Source: Sphaerobacter thermophilus DSM 20745
Lineage (GTDB): Bacteria; Chloroflexota; Chloroflexia; Thermomicrobiales; Thermomicrobiaceae
Length of the DNA stretch: 64,000 bases
Direction: 5' to 3'
Assembly: GCF_000024985.1 (NCBI RefSeq)
Contig: NC_013524.1
Coordinates: 186,001 to 250,000 of the forward strand
The translations under genes were made by a program, and so were the position numbers. A model generated the notes under the pieces. That model was not told the origin of the DNA and ran no database searches. It saw nothing but the letters and a program-made list of their open reading frames with translations. Positions 17,184 to 25,641 of this stretch are shown here, piece after piece; within the stretch, counting starts at the first letter, position 1; each line of letters begins with the position of its first letter.

Positions 17184-17933
17184 GTGCGGATGGTCTTGAA
17201 GCAGCGGGAGCAGATCGCGACGATGCGTGCGGCCGGGAAGATCGTTGCCGACACGCTGGCGCTCGTCGCGGAAGCGGTTCGCCCAGGGGTGACGACGGCG
17301 GAGCTCGATGAGATCGCCGAGCGGTACATTCGGAACGCGGGCGCAACCCCGGCGTACAAGGGCTACCGCGGCTTTCCGGCCACGATCTGCGCATCGGTCA
17401 ACGAAGAGGTCGTGCACGGCATCCCCGGTCCGCGGCGCTTGCAGGAGGGGGATATCATCAGCATCGACGTCGGTGCCCGCTACCGCGGCTACTATGGTGA
17501 CGCGACCATCACCGTGCCGGTCGGGCAGATCGACCCCGAGGCCCAGCGGCTGCTCGATGTCTGCCGCGAGTCGCTAGAGATCGGCATTGCCCAGGCCCGA
17601 GCCGGTCAGCGCCTGACCGACATCTCTGCCGCCATCCAGCGCCACGTCGAGAGCAACGGCTTCTCCGTGATTCGCGATCTGTACGGGCACGGCATCGGGC
17701 GGAAGCTCCATGAGGATCCACTGCTGCCACACTACGGCCGACCGGGGCAAGGGCCGGTCCTCCGCCCGGGTCTCGTGCTGACGATCGAGCCGATGATCGC
17801 GGCGGGCGCCCCCGAATGGCGGACGCTGGATGACCAGTGGACCGTGGTCACCCTTGACGGCAGCCTCGCCGCCCAGTTCGAGCACACCGTCGCCATCACC
17901 GACAACGGCCCGGAGATCCTCACCCTCCCCTAG
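17184..17933 (+). CDS. map: Methionine aminopeptidase, type I
   Basis: 249 residues from GTG at 17184, with GAGGG eight bases upstream. An in-frame ATG lies six bases on, and the much longer open frame from 16824 is antisense to the sorted protein. All five metal ligands are visible: Asp95, Asp106, His169, Glu202 and Glu233, plus the substrate-contact His79. The length fits type Ia enzymes without an N-terminal zinc extension. It removes the initiator Met co-translationally. The gene is separated from the usual ribosomal-protein/adk cluster. Confidence 0.95.
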   Translation: MRMVLKQREQIATMRAAGKIVADTLALVAEAVRPGVTTAELDEIAERYIRNAGATPAYKGYRGFPATICASVNEEVVHGIPGPRRLQEGDIISIDVGARYRGYYGDATITVPVGQIDPEAQRLLDVCRESLEIGIAQARAGQRLTDISAAIQRHVESNGFSVIRDLYGHGIGRKLHEDPLLPHYGRPGQGPVLRPGLVLTIEPMIAAGAPEWRTLDDQWTVVTLDGSLAAQFEHTVAITDNGPEILTLP

Positions 17934-18485
17934 GACCGGTCGCTCGGAGCATCACGCGACGGACAGGGCTCGGCTCCACAACGAAGCTCCGTCTGCTGAA
18001 AGACTGCTGTGTAGTCGCGCTGACGCCGGTCGCGATGGACAGGATTCACACCTCGGCGTTGGGTCTCACCGTCCGGCACGTGCCGGGGGTATTGAAGTCT
18101 GACGAATTCGCGTCGTCTACTCGCCAGCAACCCGCTGCCGCGCTGATGTCATCCTGAGCGAAGCGAAGGATCTCGCGTCGGACCGGCGACGTACCGGAGA
18201 GATCCTTCGCTTCCGCCGGCTGTCGCTCCCGCGCTGGCCGGCTCCGCTCAGGATGACAGCAACTGGGCAGCTTCGGTGTAGCACGGTAATTCGTCAAACT
18301 TCATGACCCCCGGGTAGGTGGCGCAACGCGGAGATCCTTGCACCACTCATCCCCGGACACAGGTCACCATCCCGCGCCGTACCAAAGCGGCTCGGCGGCG
18401 TTCGCCCCGGGCACCAGCCGACCGCGTACACCCATTCACGTGCAGCGGCTGCAGATGGGTCCGCCGCTCTCCCACGCGCGGCGCG
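17934..18485. other. Intergenic region with a palindromic repeat
   Basis: Convergent spacer between map and the DMT transporter. Its only clear structure is the CCTGAGCGAAG inverted repeat at 18147-18258. The remaining sequence shows no gene. Confidence 0.5.
18147..18258. repeat. CCTGAGCGAAGCGAAGGATCTC-type inverted repeat, copy 1
   Basis: The left arm starts TGTCATCCTGAG-CGAAGCGAAGGATCTC. The right arm has GAGATCCTTCGCTTC and ends GGCTCCGCTCAGGATGACA. This is the fullest copy of a family that recurs at 36.05, 44.2 and 47.3 kb, always between genes. Confidence 0.8.
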
Positions 18486-19403
18486 TTAGCCCTGCGTCTC
18501 CCGTGCCCGGGCAGCCGGTGCAGACTCAGCGGCAGGTTGGGGGCGACCGCTAGCGATGGCGAGGCCGAGGAAGATCACCGCGACGCCGAGCAGCGCGTCG
18601 AGCCCCAGTGCTTCGTCCAGGAGCAGCCAGCCCCACGCCACCCCGACGATCGGGATGATGTAGGTGGTGTAGGACGTCCGCGTCGCGCCAATCCCGGCGA
18701 TCAAGCGGTAGTACAGGATGTACGCGACGCCGGTCGGGATCAGGCCGAGCGTGATCCATGCCGCGGCATTCGCGGGGGTGAGGTTCGTCGATGCAACGTC
18801 GCCGAAGAGCAGGGCGACCGGTGCGAGGAGGATCGCGGCAATAGAGATCTGCGTCGCGCTGATCGCGAGCGGCTCCCCCCGGACGTAGCGGCGGGCGTAG
18901 GCGAATCCCACCCCGTAACAGGCGCTCGAGGCGAGGAGTGCGAGCACCCCCTGGCCGGAGGCCGATCCGAGGTTGGTCAGATCCGCGCCGGTCAGGATCG
19001 CCACCCCGGTGAAGCCGACAACGATCCCCACCACCTTGCCGAGCGTGAGGCGCTCCGTGCGCAGGACCGACACCGCAAGGAGCAGTGTGAAGAAGGGCGT
19101 CGTCGCGTTCAGGATCGAGGCAAGGCTGGAGGTGACCCGCTCTTCAGCCCAGGCGATGAGCAAGAAGGGCAGGATGTTGCCGGTCACCGCCATCACGGTC
19201 AGGTGCAGTAGTTGGGTGCGCTCGCGGGGTAAGCGGAGGCCCATCATCCGGGCGGTCACGAGGAGGAGGGCCGCGCCCAGCACCAGACGACCTGCGACCA
19301 GGGTCAGCGGGCTGATCCCGGCGACGGCGATCTTGATCAGCGCGTAGGATGACCCCCAGATCGCCGCCAGCAGTAGCAGTTGCACCAGATGGGTGGTTCG
19401 CAC
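18486..19403 (-). CDS. EamA/DMT-family transporter
   Basis: 305 residues with about ten hydrophobic helices in two homologous halves. The first opens with A-A-I-W-G-S-S-Y-A-L-I-K-I-A and R-L-V-L-G-A-A-L-L-L. The second has G-L-I-P-T-G-V-A-Y-I-L-Y-Y and P-I-V-G-V-A-W-G-W-L-L-L-D-E. Both are hallmarks of the drug/metabolite transporter superfamily. These proteins export or exchange small metabolites such as amino acids, nucleosides or sugars across the cytoplasmic membrane. The substrate cannot be read from sequence. The C-terminal tail (A-A-E-S-A-P-A-A-R-A-R-E) is hydrophilic. Confidence 0.88.
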   Translation of the reverse strand: MRTTHLVQLLLLAAIWGSSYALIKIAVAGISPLTLVAGRLVLGAALLLVTARMMGLRLPRERTQLLHLTVMAVTGNILPFLLIAWAEERVTSSLASILNATTPFFTLLLAVSVLRTERLTLGKVVGIVVGFTGVAILTGADLTNLGSASGQGVLALLASSACYGVGFAYARRYVRGEPLAISATQISIAAILLAPVALLFGDVASTNLTPANAAAWITLGLIPTGVAYILYYRLIAGIGATRTSYTTYIIPIVGVAWGWLLLDEALGLDALLGVAVIFLGLAIASGRPQPAAESAPAARARETQG

Positions 19404-19573
19404 CCGCTCTCCCTCACCGTCGCGCGTCGCCTACGTCCGCGCGTAGTTGTACCGCAGGAAACGGCTCAGCGCGCTGTCCTATTCCTCAGGCGGCGTGCGA
19501 CGCCGCTGGTAGGGCGCTGCAACCCGTCGGCATTCGCCGGCAGGTGCTTCGCTGGCCGCTCGAAATCCTGGTG

Positions 19574-20056
19574 TTAGCTCGCCGCGTTGTCCACGCGCAG
19601 GTCGAGCACCTGGCCGCCGGTGATGCGCAGCAGTTCGTCTGGGGTGATGGAGAAGACGGCGTTGGGCGTGCCTGCCGCGGCCCAAACGACGTCGTAGGCA
19701 AGGAGGTCGGCGTCGATGTAGGTCGGCAACGGCGCCGGGTGCCCGATCGGCGGGGTGCCGCCGATGACGTAGCCGGTCGCCGCTCGTGCCTGGTCAGCGT
19801 CGGCGCGCTTCACGGGTCGGCCGGTCGCCTCCGAGAGCTTGCGGGTGTCTACCCGGTTGATGCCCGAAACCAGCACGAGGATCGCTTCATCCCCGGCCAG
19901 GAAGACGAGCGACTTGACAATCCGCTCCACGGTGGTGCCGATGGCGGCCGCTGCCTGCGCGGCGGTGCGCGTGCTCTCGGCAAACTCCACAACCTCCGCG
20001 TCCACCCCGACGGCCGCCAGCGCCGCCCGCACCCGTTCGACTGCCGGCTGCTTCAT
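19574..20056 (-). CDS. YbaK/EbsC-family aminoacyl-tRNA deacylase-like protein
   Basis: 160 residues from ATG at 20056. A longer frame to 20335 exists, but its extra part is low in coding character. It is a single YbaK/ProX domain: V-E-R-I-V-K-S-L-V-F-L-A with the conserved Lys, then V-x-V-S-G-I-N-R-V-D-T-R-K-L, A-T-G-Y-V-I-G-G-T-P-P-I-G-H and V-W-A-A-A-G-T-P-N-A-V-F. The family clears mischarged tRNA, such as Cys- or Ala-tRNA(Pro), in trans. The G-x-x-P-I-G-H loop is retained, so it is probably active. The exact tRNA substrate is unknown. Confidence 0.88.
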   Translation of the reverse strand: MKQPAVERVRAALAAVGVDAEVVEFAESTRTAAQAAAAIGTTVERIVKSLVFLAGDEAILVLVSGINRVDTRKLSEATGRPVKRADADQARAATGYVIGGTPPIGHPAPLPTYIDADLLAYDVVWAAAGTPNAVFSITPDELLRITGGQVLDLRVDNAAS

Positions 20057-20374
20057 GGCTGCGCTTTCTCCCTTCCGTTGAGTCTGGCTCGATCCTCCAA
20101 GATGACGCGCAGACCGATCGAGCCTATCGCGCTCGATCGCGTGCCCAATCTCGACGGGCCTCAGTCGCTGCAAGCTCGCGATCAAGTCCACGCCGGTTCC
20201 GCTCGGGTTCCGGCGCGAGCCACCCCCGCTCGTGGCCACCGGCGTCCTACACGAATGCGAACGAGTGGGATTGTCTCTCGACGAGTTGAGCGGGCCACGC
20301 GGCGTCCCGTCGGTCACGTTGTGCCGCGCGAACATGGACCAGGAGTGCCCCGGCCGTTGTTCCTGGTGCAGGGC

Positions 20375-20548
20375 TCAGCGGGTCGCGGGCACGCCAACCG
20401 TTGGTGTTGGTCCCGGGGTCGAGGGAGTCTCGCGGGAGAAGGACGGGAGAATGATGCCGATCACCAGAAAGTACGCGAGCAGAATGATGAGCGCACGCAC
20501 CAGGATTCCCCGAAGGCGTGCATTGCTCAATACGGATTCAGACATCAT
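20375..20548 (-). CDS. Small single-pass membrane protein
   Basis: 57 residues from ATG at 20548, directly preceded by GAGGAG. A second ATG follows immediately. One hydrophobic helix (about 19-38, ALIILLAYFLVIGIILPSF) is followed by a Thr/Pro tail. I recognise no family. The good ribosome-binding site and membrane topology argue for a real small protein. Confidence 0.55.
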   Translation of the reverse strand: MMSESVLSNARLRGILVRALIILLAYFLVIGIILPSFSRETPSTPGPTPTVGVPATR

Positions 20549-20753
20549 ACGCTCCTCGTCCGCTTGAGCCGGTCGTTGCCGTATCGCCATTCTACCGCAG
20601 CATCCCGACGCTGGCAATCGCAGCCGTGATTCTGGTGATCACGCGCGCAGCAGGAGCGGAGGGAGCGCCGCGGTCGCGAGGGGATAGCGGCGTGCTGCGC
20701 GTGGTCCTGCCGCATGCCAGTGACGGCCGCACCGTGCCGGGAGGGCCGCCGCT

Positions 20754-21254
20754 TCAGGGAGTCTCTAGCCACTCGCGCAATCGTTTGCTGAGGATGACGT
20801 CGTAGGGGAGCGCCTTCAGCTCGTCGGCGGTCACCGCGATACCCTGTTGCCTCGCCAGTTCAGCCAGCCACTCCCACGGGTGGGGCTCTCTGCGCGCTTC
20901 CTCGTCGTCGTCAGGGAGCACAACATTCAGCACGTCCTGTCGGATCCTGTCGGGTGTCAATCCGGTGCGGGCGGGGGCTGCATTCTCCAGGACCACTCGC
21001 CGCCCATCTTCCAGTTCCACAAGGGCCCGCACCGAACTAGTGGTCCACCCGAGTTCACGCAGGACGACATGCCGCCCGTTGTCCAGCTCCACGAACTCCC
21101 GGACCGTGAAGCTCTGGGACGGTCCCGTCTCAGGAGCACCGGTCGCAAGGTCGCAGATCGCGCCTAGGCGAACCACCCTGCCCTGGTCAGGCGGGTTTCC
21201 GGCATCGGGGTCGAGCCTCGGGTCATAGGGAAGCCAACCTGATCGTTCGCTCAT
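20754..21254 (-). CDS. Hypothetical protein with repeated beta segments
   Basis: 166 residues, acidic and soluble. Two similar stretches are visible: F-V-E-L-D-N-G-R-H-V-V-L-R near residue 54 and L-V-E-L-E-D-G-R-R-V-V-L-E near 79. They suggest a duplicated beta-hairpin unit. The C terminus (residues about 120-166) is helical, with W-E-W-L-A-E-L-A. I recognise no family. The gene stands alone, divergent from the zinc-ribbon gene. Confidence 0.6.
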   Translation of the reverse strand: MSERSGWLPYDPRLDPDAGNPPDQGRVVRLGAICDLATGAPETGPSQSFTVREFVELDNGRHVVLRELGWTTSSVRALVELEDGRRVVLENAAPARTGLTPDRIRQDVLNVVLPDDDEEARREPHPWEWLAELARQQGIAVTADELKALPYDVILSKRLREWLETP

Positions 21255-21552
21255 GACATGCTCTCTCCTCCCTCGGTGACTGTCGAGCAGGCCGGCGTCA
21301 CGCCGGGTTTGTCTGGAGCGTTCATGATGTCAGAGTGTACGGCACTCCGGGCGGGTCAGGTTGAACCGGATGCGGGAGACGCCTCGTTTCATGTCATGAG
21401 GAGCGGAGTCGGCCGCAGCAGGGCGACGGGTCGGGAACGTTCCGCCTGGGGTGGCCTGGACGGGGCGAGTACAATCGAGGGCCACGACCCGGCGGCCTGC
21501 ACCATGCGTCAACGGGCCGGGGACCGCGATACAGCAGGGAAGGATGTCCACC

Positions 21553-22278
21553 ATGTATTGTCCCCGCTGTGGGGCGGACCAACCGCTGGGTACCCGCCGG
21601 TGCGCGCTGTGTGGGCAGCCGTTCACGCGCCGCGCGTATGCTCGGAGCCAGCGCATGAGGCCCGCGCCAGCGGTGCAGGCCCGGACGCAGTACCGGGAAT
21701 GGGAGCGCGGCCCGGGAGTCGGCCGCCGGGTTGTCGGTTGCCTGGCTGTGATGGTCGTGACCGTGGTCCTCGTCCTGGCCGGGTTGGCGACCTTCTCCAG
21801 TGTGGTTCGCCCCTATGTAGCGCGCACGATCACCGAACGGCTGAGCCCTGCGACCTCGCAGTCATCCGAGGAACCTGCGGCGCCCGCGGTGGTGTCTGTC
21901 CCGACCCCGTCTCCCGGAACGCGGCAGGTGACCGTCACCCAGGAGGACCTGAACCAGCGGATTGAGGCCAACCGGGACCGGATCCGGCCGCTGGAGAGCG
22001 CCCAGGTGCAGATCACGCCAGATGCGTTCGCCATTGAGCTGCGTGCCTTCGGGTTGAGCGGACGCTATGAGGGGCAGGTGACGGTGGTGGACGGTGAGCT
22101 GCAGCTCACCGACGGGCGGATCACCGGACCACTGGGTTGGCTCATCCCCGTGGCCCCGCTGGAGTCGGCGCTGAACGACCAGCTCCGCAACGGGCTGAAC
22201 CAGTCAGGCGTGGCGGTCGACTCCGTGACGCTGCAAGAGGGGCAGATGACCATCACGCTGGCGCCGGCCGCGGGTTGA
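21553..22278 (+). CDS. Zinc-ribbon membrane-anchored protein with an extracytoplasmic domain
   Basis: 241 residues from ATG at 21553, where GGAAGG lies nine bases upstream. An in-frame ATG at 21544 and a longer frame to 21451 exist. The N terminus is a zinc ribbon, M-Y-C-P-R-C-G-A then R-C-A-L-C-G. One membrane helix follows (about 60-83). After a Ser/Pro linker, the outer domain (about 115-238) starts V-T-V-T-Q-E-D-L-N and has an L-Q-L-T-D-G-R-I-T-G-P motif. It resembles LmeA/DUF2993-like lipid-binding folds. Function is unknown. A predicted TACAAT -10 element lies at 21470-21475. Confidence 0.7.
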   Translation: MYCPRCGADQPLGTRRCALCGQPFTRRAYARSQRMRPAPAVQARTQYREWERGPGVGRRVVGCLAVMVVTVVLVLAGLATFSSVVRPYVARTITERLSPATSQSSEEPAAPAVVSVPTPSPGTRQVTVTQEDLNQRIEANRDRIRPLESAQVQITPDAFAIELRAFGLSGRYEGQVTVVDGELQLTDGRITGPLGWLIPVAPLESALNDQLRNGLNQSGVAVDSVTLQEGQMTITLAPAAG

Positions 22279-22837
22279 GATCGCCCCGCTCTGTTCCAAG
22301 CGCGGGCCAGCCCCGGTACGGCCGAGCCGGCCACCCCGCGGCTCGCGCTTCCTCGAGATCGTCTGGCCAGTCCTTCCAGCGGTGGTGATAGGTGCTGTAC
22401 CACGCCGCGTAGGCGTCGACCAGCCGCTGCCACTTGTCGCGCTGGCTCGCGCGGAACGCGAGGGCGAAGTGCCAGGCCTGGACCTCGCGCGGGTCGTCCT
22501 TGCCCAGTCGCAGCGCCCGGCGCCGATCACCCTCGTGCCGGTGCGCGGCATGCCCCACCTCGTGCAGGAACCAGAGGGTCACGGCCTCGACATAGGTCGC
22601 GGCACCGTACGTCAGCGCGGTCTGGTACCAGGTGGTTCCCCGCGTGTTGACATAGATGGCGCGCGACGCGGGGTGGTGGTAGCTGGAGCGGACCTGCCAG
22701 TCGTCCACCAGCCAGACGACCCGCACGCCGTGCGTGGCGGCCGTCACCTGCCAGGCGAGCGGCGCGGGGAACTTGCGGACCCAATCGAAGCTCACGATGT
22801 GGAGTGCAGGGTCTGGTACGCGGTGACGGAAGACCAC
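22253..22837 (-). CDS. HEXXH-containing putative metalloprotein
   Basis: 194 residues. The centre carries W-F-L-H-E-V-G-H-A-A-H-R-H-E (about residues 89-102), a zincin-type HEXXH motif with an extra His pair. It is preceded by a strand with S-R-A-I-Y-V-N-T. No signal peptide is present. It could be a minimal metallopeptidase or a metal-binding domain, and I cannot place it in a named family. The 3' end overlaps the convergent zinc-ribbon gene by 26 bases. It lies 17 bases from the cysteine desulfurase gene in the same orientation and may follow it in one transcript... the order is this gene downstream of the desulfurase. Confidence 0.6.
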   Translation of the reverse strand: MVFRHRVPDPALHIVSFDWVRKFPAPLAWQVTAATHGVRVVWLVDDWQVRSSYHHPASRAIYVNTRGTTWYQTALTYGAATYVEAVTLWFLHEVGHAAHRHEGDRRRALRLGKDDPREVQAWHFALAFRASQRDKWQRLVDAYAAWYSTYHHRWKDWPDDLEEARAAGWPARPYRGWPALGTERGDLNPRPAPA

Positions 22838-22853
22838 GGCGATCCTACACTCT

Positions 22854-24008
22854 TCAACGCGCGCGGAGCCGGGCGACGCCCGCGGCCAACGCCTCGGCTG
22901 CGCGTTCGAGTTCGTCCTCGGTCGTCAGCCGGCCGAGGCTGAGGCGCACTGCCCCGACGGCCTCAGCCGGAGGGATGCCCATTGCCAGCAAGACAGCCGA
23001 CGGCTCGGTCTCCCCTGCGTGGCAGGCGGAACCGGTCGATGCCGCCACCTCGGGCACGGCGGTCAGGAGCGCGTTCCCGTCAATACCGGCGAAGCGGACG
23101 TTGAGCGTGTTCGGCAACCGGTCGGTCGGGTGACCGTTCAGCGTCACGCCACCCGCCTTCTCCTCCAGAAGCTGCTGCAGCCGGTCGCGCAGCGCCTGCT
23201 GACGCGCTGCCTCGGTCTCGAGCGTCGGGTGCGCGAGCGCCGCGGCAGCACCCAGCGCAACCATCCATGGCACGTTCTCGGTCCCGGCCCGGCGTCCCCC
23301 CTCGTGGCCCGCGCCGTGGATGAGGGGCTCCAGTGCCGTGCCGCGCCGGACGTAAAGCGCGCCAATCCCCTTGGGCGCGTACAGCTTGTGCCCGGCGATC
23401 GTGAGCATGTCCACACCCAGGTCATCGACCCTGGTTGGGACCTTCCCCACGCTCTGGGCAGCGTCGGTGTGCAGCGGCACTCCGGCTTGCCGGCAGATGG
23501 CCGCGATCTCGGCGATGGGCTGGAGGGTACCCACCTCGTTGTTGGCGTGCATCACGGAGACGACGACCGTCTCCGGCCGGAGCGCGCGGCGCACGTCGTC
23601 CGGGTCCACCTGTCCGGTCCCGTCCACCGGGAGGTAGGTGACGGCCACTCCGCGCCGCTCAAGGAAGCGGCAGGTGTTCAGCACGGCCGGGTGCTCGACG
23701 ACAGTGGTGATGATGTGCGCACGGTCGCTCCCGGCAGCCCAGACCCGGCCGACGAGAGCCCAGTTGTCGGACTCACTGCCACCGCTGGTGAAGACGATCT
23801 CGTCGGCGGCGCAGCCGAGGAGGTCGGCCACCAGCTGCCGGGCACGCTGGACGGCCTCGGCCGCGGCCCGGCCGTACGGGTGATCGCTCGACGGGTTGCC
23901 GAAGTGCGTGTCGAGGAACGGGAGCAGTGCGTCGCGCACCTGCGGCAGCACCGGCGTGGTGGCGTTGTAGTCGAGATAGATTGGCGTCTCGCGGGGATCG
24001 GTGCCCAT
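22854..24008 (-). CDS. Cysteine desulfurase (NifS/IscS family)
   Basis: 384 residues from ATG at 24008, with GGTGGAG five bases upstream. The family features are complete: Y-L-D-Y-N-A-T-T-P at the start, His106 (V-V-E-H-P-A-V), the PLP lysine 208 in A-G-H-K-L-Y-A-P-K-G, and the catalytic Cys in T-G-S-A-C-H-A-G-E-T-E-P-S. The single-residue Cys loop type suggests class I (IscS/NifS). The enzyme moves sulfur from cysteine to Fe-S scaffolds or to tRNA thiolation partners. It could supply ThiI, whose gene is in this window. It could also act in selenium mobilisation, which is an inference only. Confidence 0.92.
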   Translation of the reverse strand: MGTDPRETPIYLDYNATTPVLPQVRDALLPFLDTHFGNPSSDHPYGRAAAEAVQRARQLVADLLGCAADEIVFTSGGSESDNWALVGRVWAAGSDRAHIITTVVEHPAVLNTCRFLERRGVAVTYLPVDGTGQVDPDDVRRALRPETVVVSVMHANNEVGTLQPIAEIAAICRQAGVPLHTDAAQSVGKVPTRVDDLGVDMLTIAGHKLYAPKGIGALYVRRGTALEPLIHGAGHEGGRRAGTENVPWMVALGAAAALAHPTLETEAARQQALRDRLQQLLEEKAGGVTLNGHPTDRLPNTLNVRFAGIDGNALLTAVPEVAASTGSACHAGETEPSAVLLAMGIPPAEAVGAVRLSLGRLTTEDELERAAEALAAGVARLRAR

Positions 24009-24164
24009 ATGCGCTCCACCCCCTTGCCCAAGCGGACCGATCCGGCCCGATCGTACCATGCGTCCGCCGCCCGGCACAGGGCGGGTTCGTGGCACCGTGC
24101 GTGGTACCATCCCCCCGGGATTGGCAGGTGGGTACAGCCGGGAGGCTAGGGAGGTCCCAGCGGG

Positions 24165-24566
24165 ATGGACGAGCGCGCCACGTCGCCGGTCGATGTCGTG
24201 CGGGCGTCGATCGCGGCGCTGAACCGAGGTGATATCGACGAGGCACTTGAGTACTGCGCGGACGACATCGTCGTCTGGGCACCGGGGCGCGAGCTCGACG
24301 GTCAGGAGGTACGCGGGAAGGAGCAGCTCCGGCTGGTGCTCGAGTACAGCGAGGCGCGCTGGCCCGACATGTGGACCGCCGTCCGCTCAATCGTTGCGGA
24401 TGGGGAGCGGGTCGCCGTGGAGATGACCACGGTCGCGACCGAGCAGGGCCGCCGCATCACCCAGCCGATGGCTGCCTTCTACCGCGTGCGCGACGGCTTG
24501 ATCGTCGAGCAGTCCAGCTATTACGACCTCGGCGCCCTCACCCGCGCACTGGGCGAGGAGGGGTGA
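24165..24566 (+). CDS. SnoaL/NTF2-like protein
   Basis: 133 residues with the NTF2-like cone-fold pattern: V-V-R-A-S-I-A-A-L-N-R-G-D-I-D-E-A-L-E-Y-C-A-D-D-I-V-V-W-A-P, then G-K-E-Q-L-R near 52 and M-A-A-F-Y-R-V-R-D-G-L-I-V near the C terminus. The family includes ketosteroid isomerases, polyketide cyclases and many binding proteins. Substrate and activity cannot be read. It stands alone, convergent with the dehydrogenase gene. Confidence 0.8.
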   Translation: MDERATSPVDVVRASIAALNRGDIDEALEYCADDIVVWAPGRELDGQEVRGKEQLRLVLEYSEARWPDMWTAVRSIVADGERVAVEMTTVATEQGRRITQPMAAFYRVRDGLIVEQSSYYDLGALTRALGEEG

Positions 24567-24577
24567 GGCGTGACGTA

Positions 24578-25552
24578 CTACCCCGCCGCGCTGAGGAGCA
24601 CTTCCGCTGCGCGCTCCGCGAAGTTGCTTCGAACGGCGTCGGCGCTTGCGCCGCCGACGTGTGGGGTGAGCACGACGTTGTCGAGGGCGAGGAGGGGGCT
24701 GTCCGGGGCGATTGGCTCGTAGGCGAAGACGTCCAGTCCGGCTCCGGCAATGTCACCCTGGCGCAGCGCGCGGATCAATGCGCCCTCGTCGACCAGCCCG
24801 CCGTGCGCCGTGTTGATGAGGTAGGCATCCGGCCGCATGAGTGCCAGCTCGGGTGCATCGAGCAGGCGCCTCGTCTCGGGCGTGAGCGGCAGATGCAGGC
24901 TGACGATGTCGGCCTCGCGGAGGAGTTGGTCGAAGCGTCGGTACGGCACGCCCCAGCGCTGCTCGGCGGCCGGCTTGCGCTCCCGGTCGTGGTAGATCAC
25001 ACGCAGGCCGAACGCACGGGCTCGCGCCGCCACCGCTTCCCCGACTCGTCCAAGTCCTATGATGCCCAGCGTCTTCCCAGCGATCGGTGCCGGCCATGCC
25101 ATGCCGACCCAGTTCTCTGCACCCTGTCCCGAATCGGGCCGTTGGAGGTCGGCTCGTCGTTCCCCCGACACGAGGTCGGAGTAGGCGTGGAAGAGGCGGC
25201 GGCTGAGCGCGAGGATGAGGAGCATGGTGTGCTCCGCCGCGGCGATGGTGGCGAGCGAGGGGATGACCTCCAGCCGCGTGCCGTTCCGGCCGGCGAGCAG
25301 GCGCACCGCACGCAGCCGCTCTGCTTCGTCCGGGTCGAGGAGCACGACGACGCGCGCCTCGGCCAGCGCCTCGTCGGTCACCGCTTCCAACGCTCCACGC
25401 ATGGCCACGATCGCCGGCGTCCCCGTCGGCTCGGAGCCGTCCTCGACAACCGTCCCGCCTGGCAGGCGTTCGGAGAGCATCGCCGGGAGCCAGTCGTCCC
25501 CAGCGACCAACGCAGCTCCGGGCGGTCGGTTCCAGGTGACTAGCGTGAGCAT
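24578..25552 (-). CDS. D-isomer-specific 2-hydroxyacid dehydrogenase
   Basis: 324 residues. The NAD-binding domain (about 105-285) has G-I-I-G-L-G-R-V-G and a following Y-H-D-R (position D of strand beta-2, favouring NAD). Catalytic residues are visible: Arg in N-T-A-H-G-G-L-V-D-E-G-A-L and following, Glu in D-V-F-A-Y-E-P, and His in T-P-H-V-G-G. The usual N-T-A-R-G is changed to N-T-A-H-G, so the substrate-binding Arg at that position is His here. The family reduces 2-keto acids or oxidises phosphoglycerate. Substrate is unknown. Confidence 0.85.
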   Translation of the reverse strand: MLTLVTWNRPPGAALVAGDDWLPAMLSERLPGGTVVEDGSEPTGTPAIVAMRGALEAVTDEALAEARVVVLLDPDEAERLRAVRLLAGRNGTRLEVIPSLATIAAAEHTMLLILALSRRLFHAYSDLVSGERRADLQRPDSGQGAENWVGMAWPAPIAGKTLGIIGLGRVGEAVAARARAFGLRVIYHDRERKPAAEQRWGVPYRRFDQLLREADIVSLHLPLTPETRRLLDAPELALMRPDAYLINTAHGGLVDEGALIRALRQGDIAGAGLDVFAYEPIAPDSPLLALDNVVLTPHVGGASADAVRSNFAERAAEVLLSAAG

Positions 25553-25556
25553 GAAT

Positions 25557-25640
25557 CCCCCTCACCCCCGGCCCCTCTCCCCTGGTGGGAGAGGGGGCAT
25601 TACGGACTACGCAATACGCAGTACGGGTGACGCATGACGC
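25557..25640. repeat. CCCTCACCCC-type repeat with ACGCAATACGCAGTACG segment
   Basis: It starts CCCCTCACCCCCGGCCCCTC, contains an inverted repeat around GGTGG, and ends with ACGCAATACGCAGTACGG and GTGACGCATGACGCATCA. The same two blocks occur in the same order at 37.08-37.19 kb. Confidence 0.75.
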
Positions 25641-25641
25641 A

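Noticed and set aside
18147-18258. CCTGAGCGAAG repeat as a transcription terminator only
   Set aside because: The arms are long and dispersed in four places, including one half copy, which fits a repeat family better than a simple terminator, although it may also terminate transcription.
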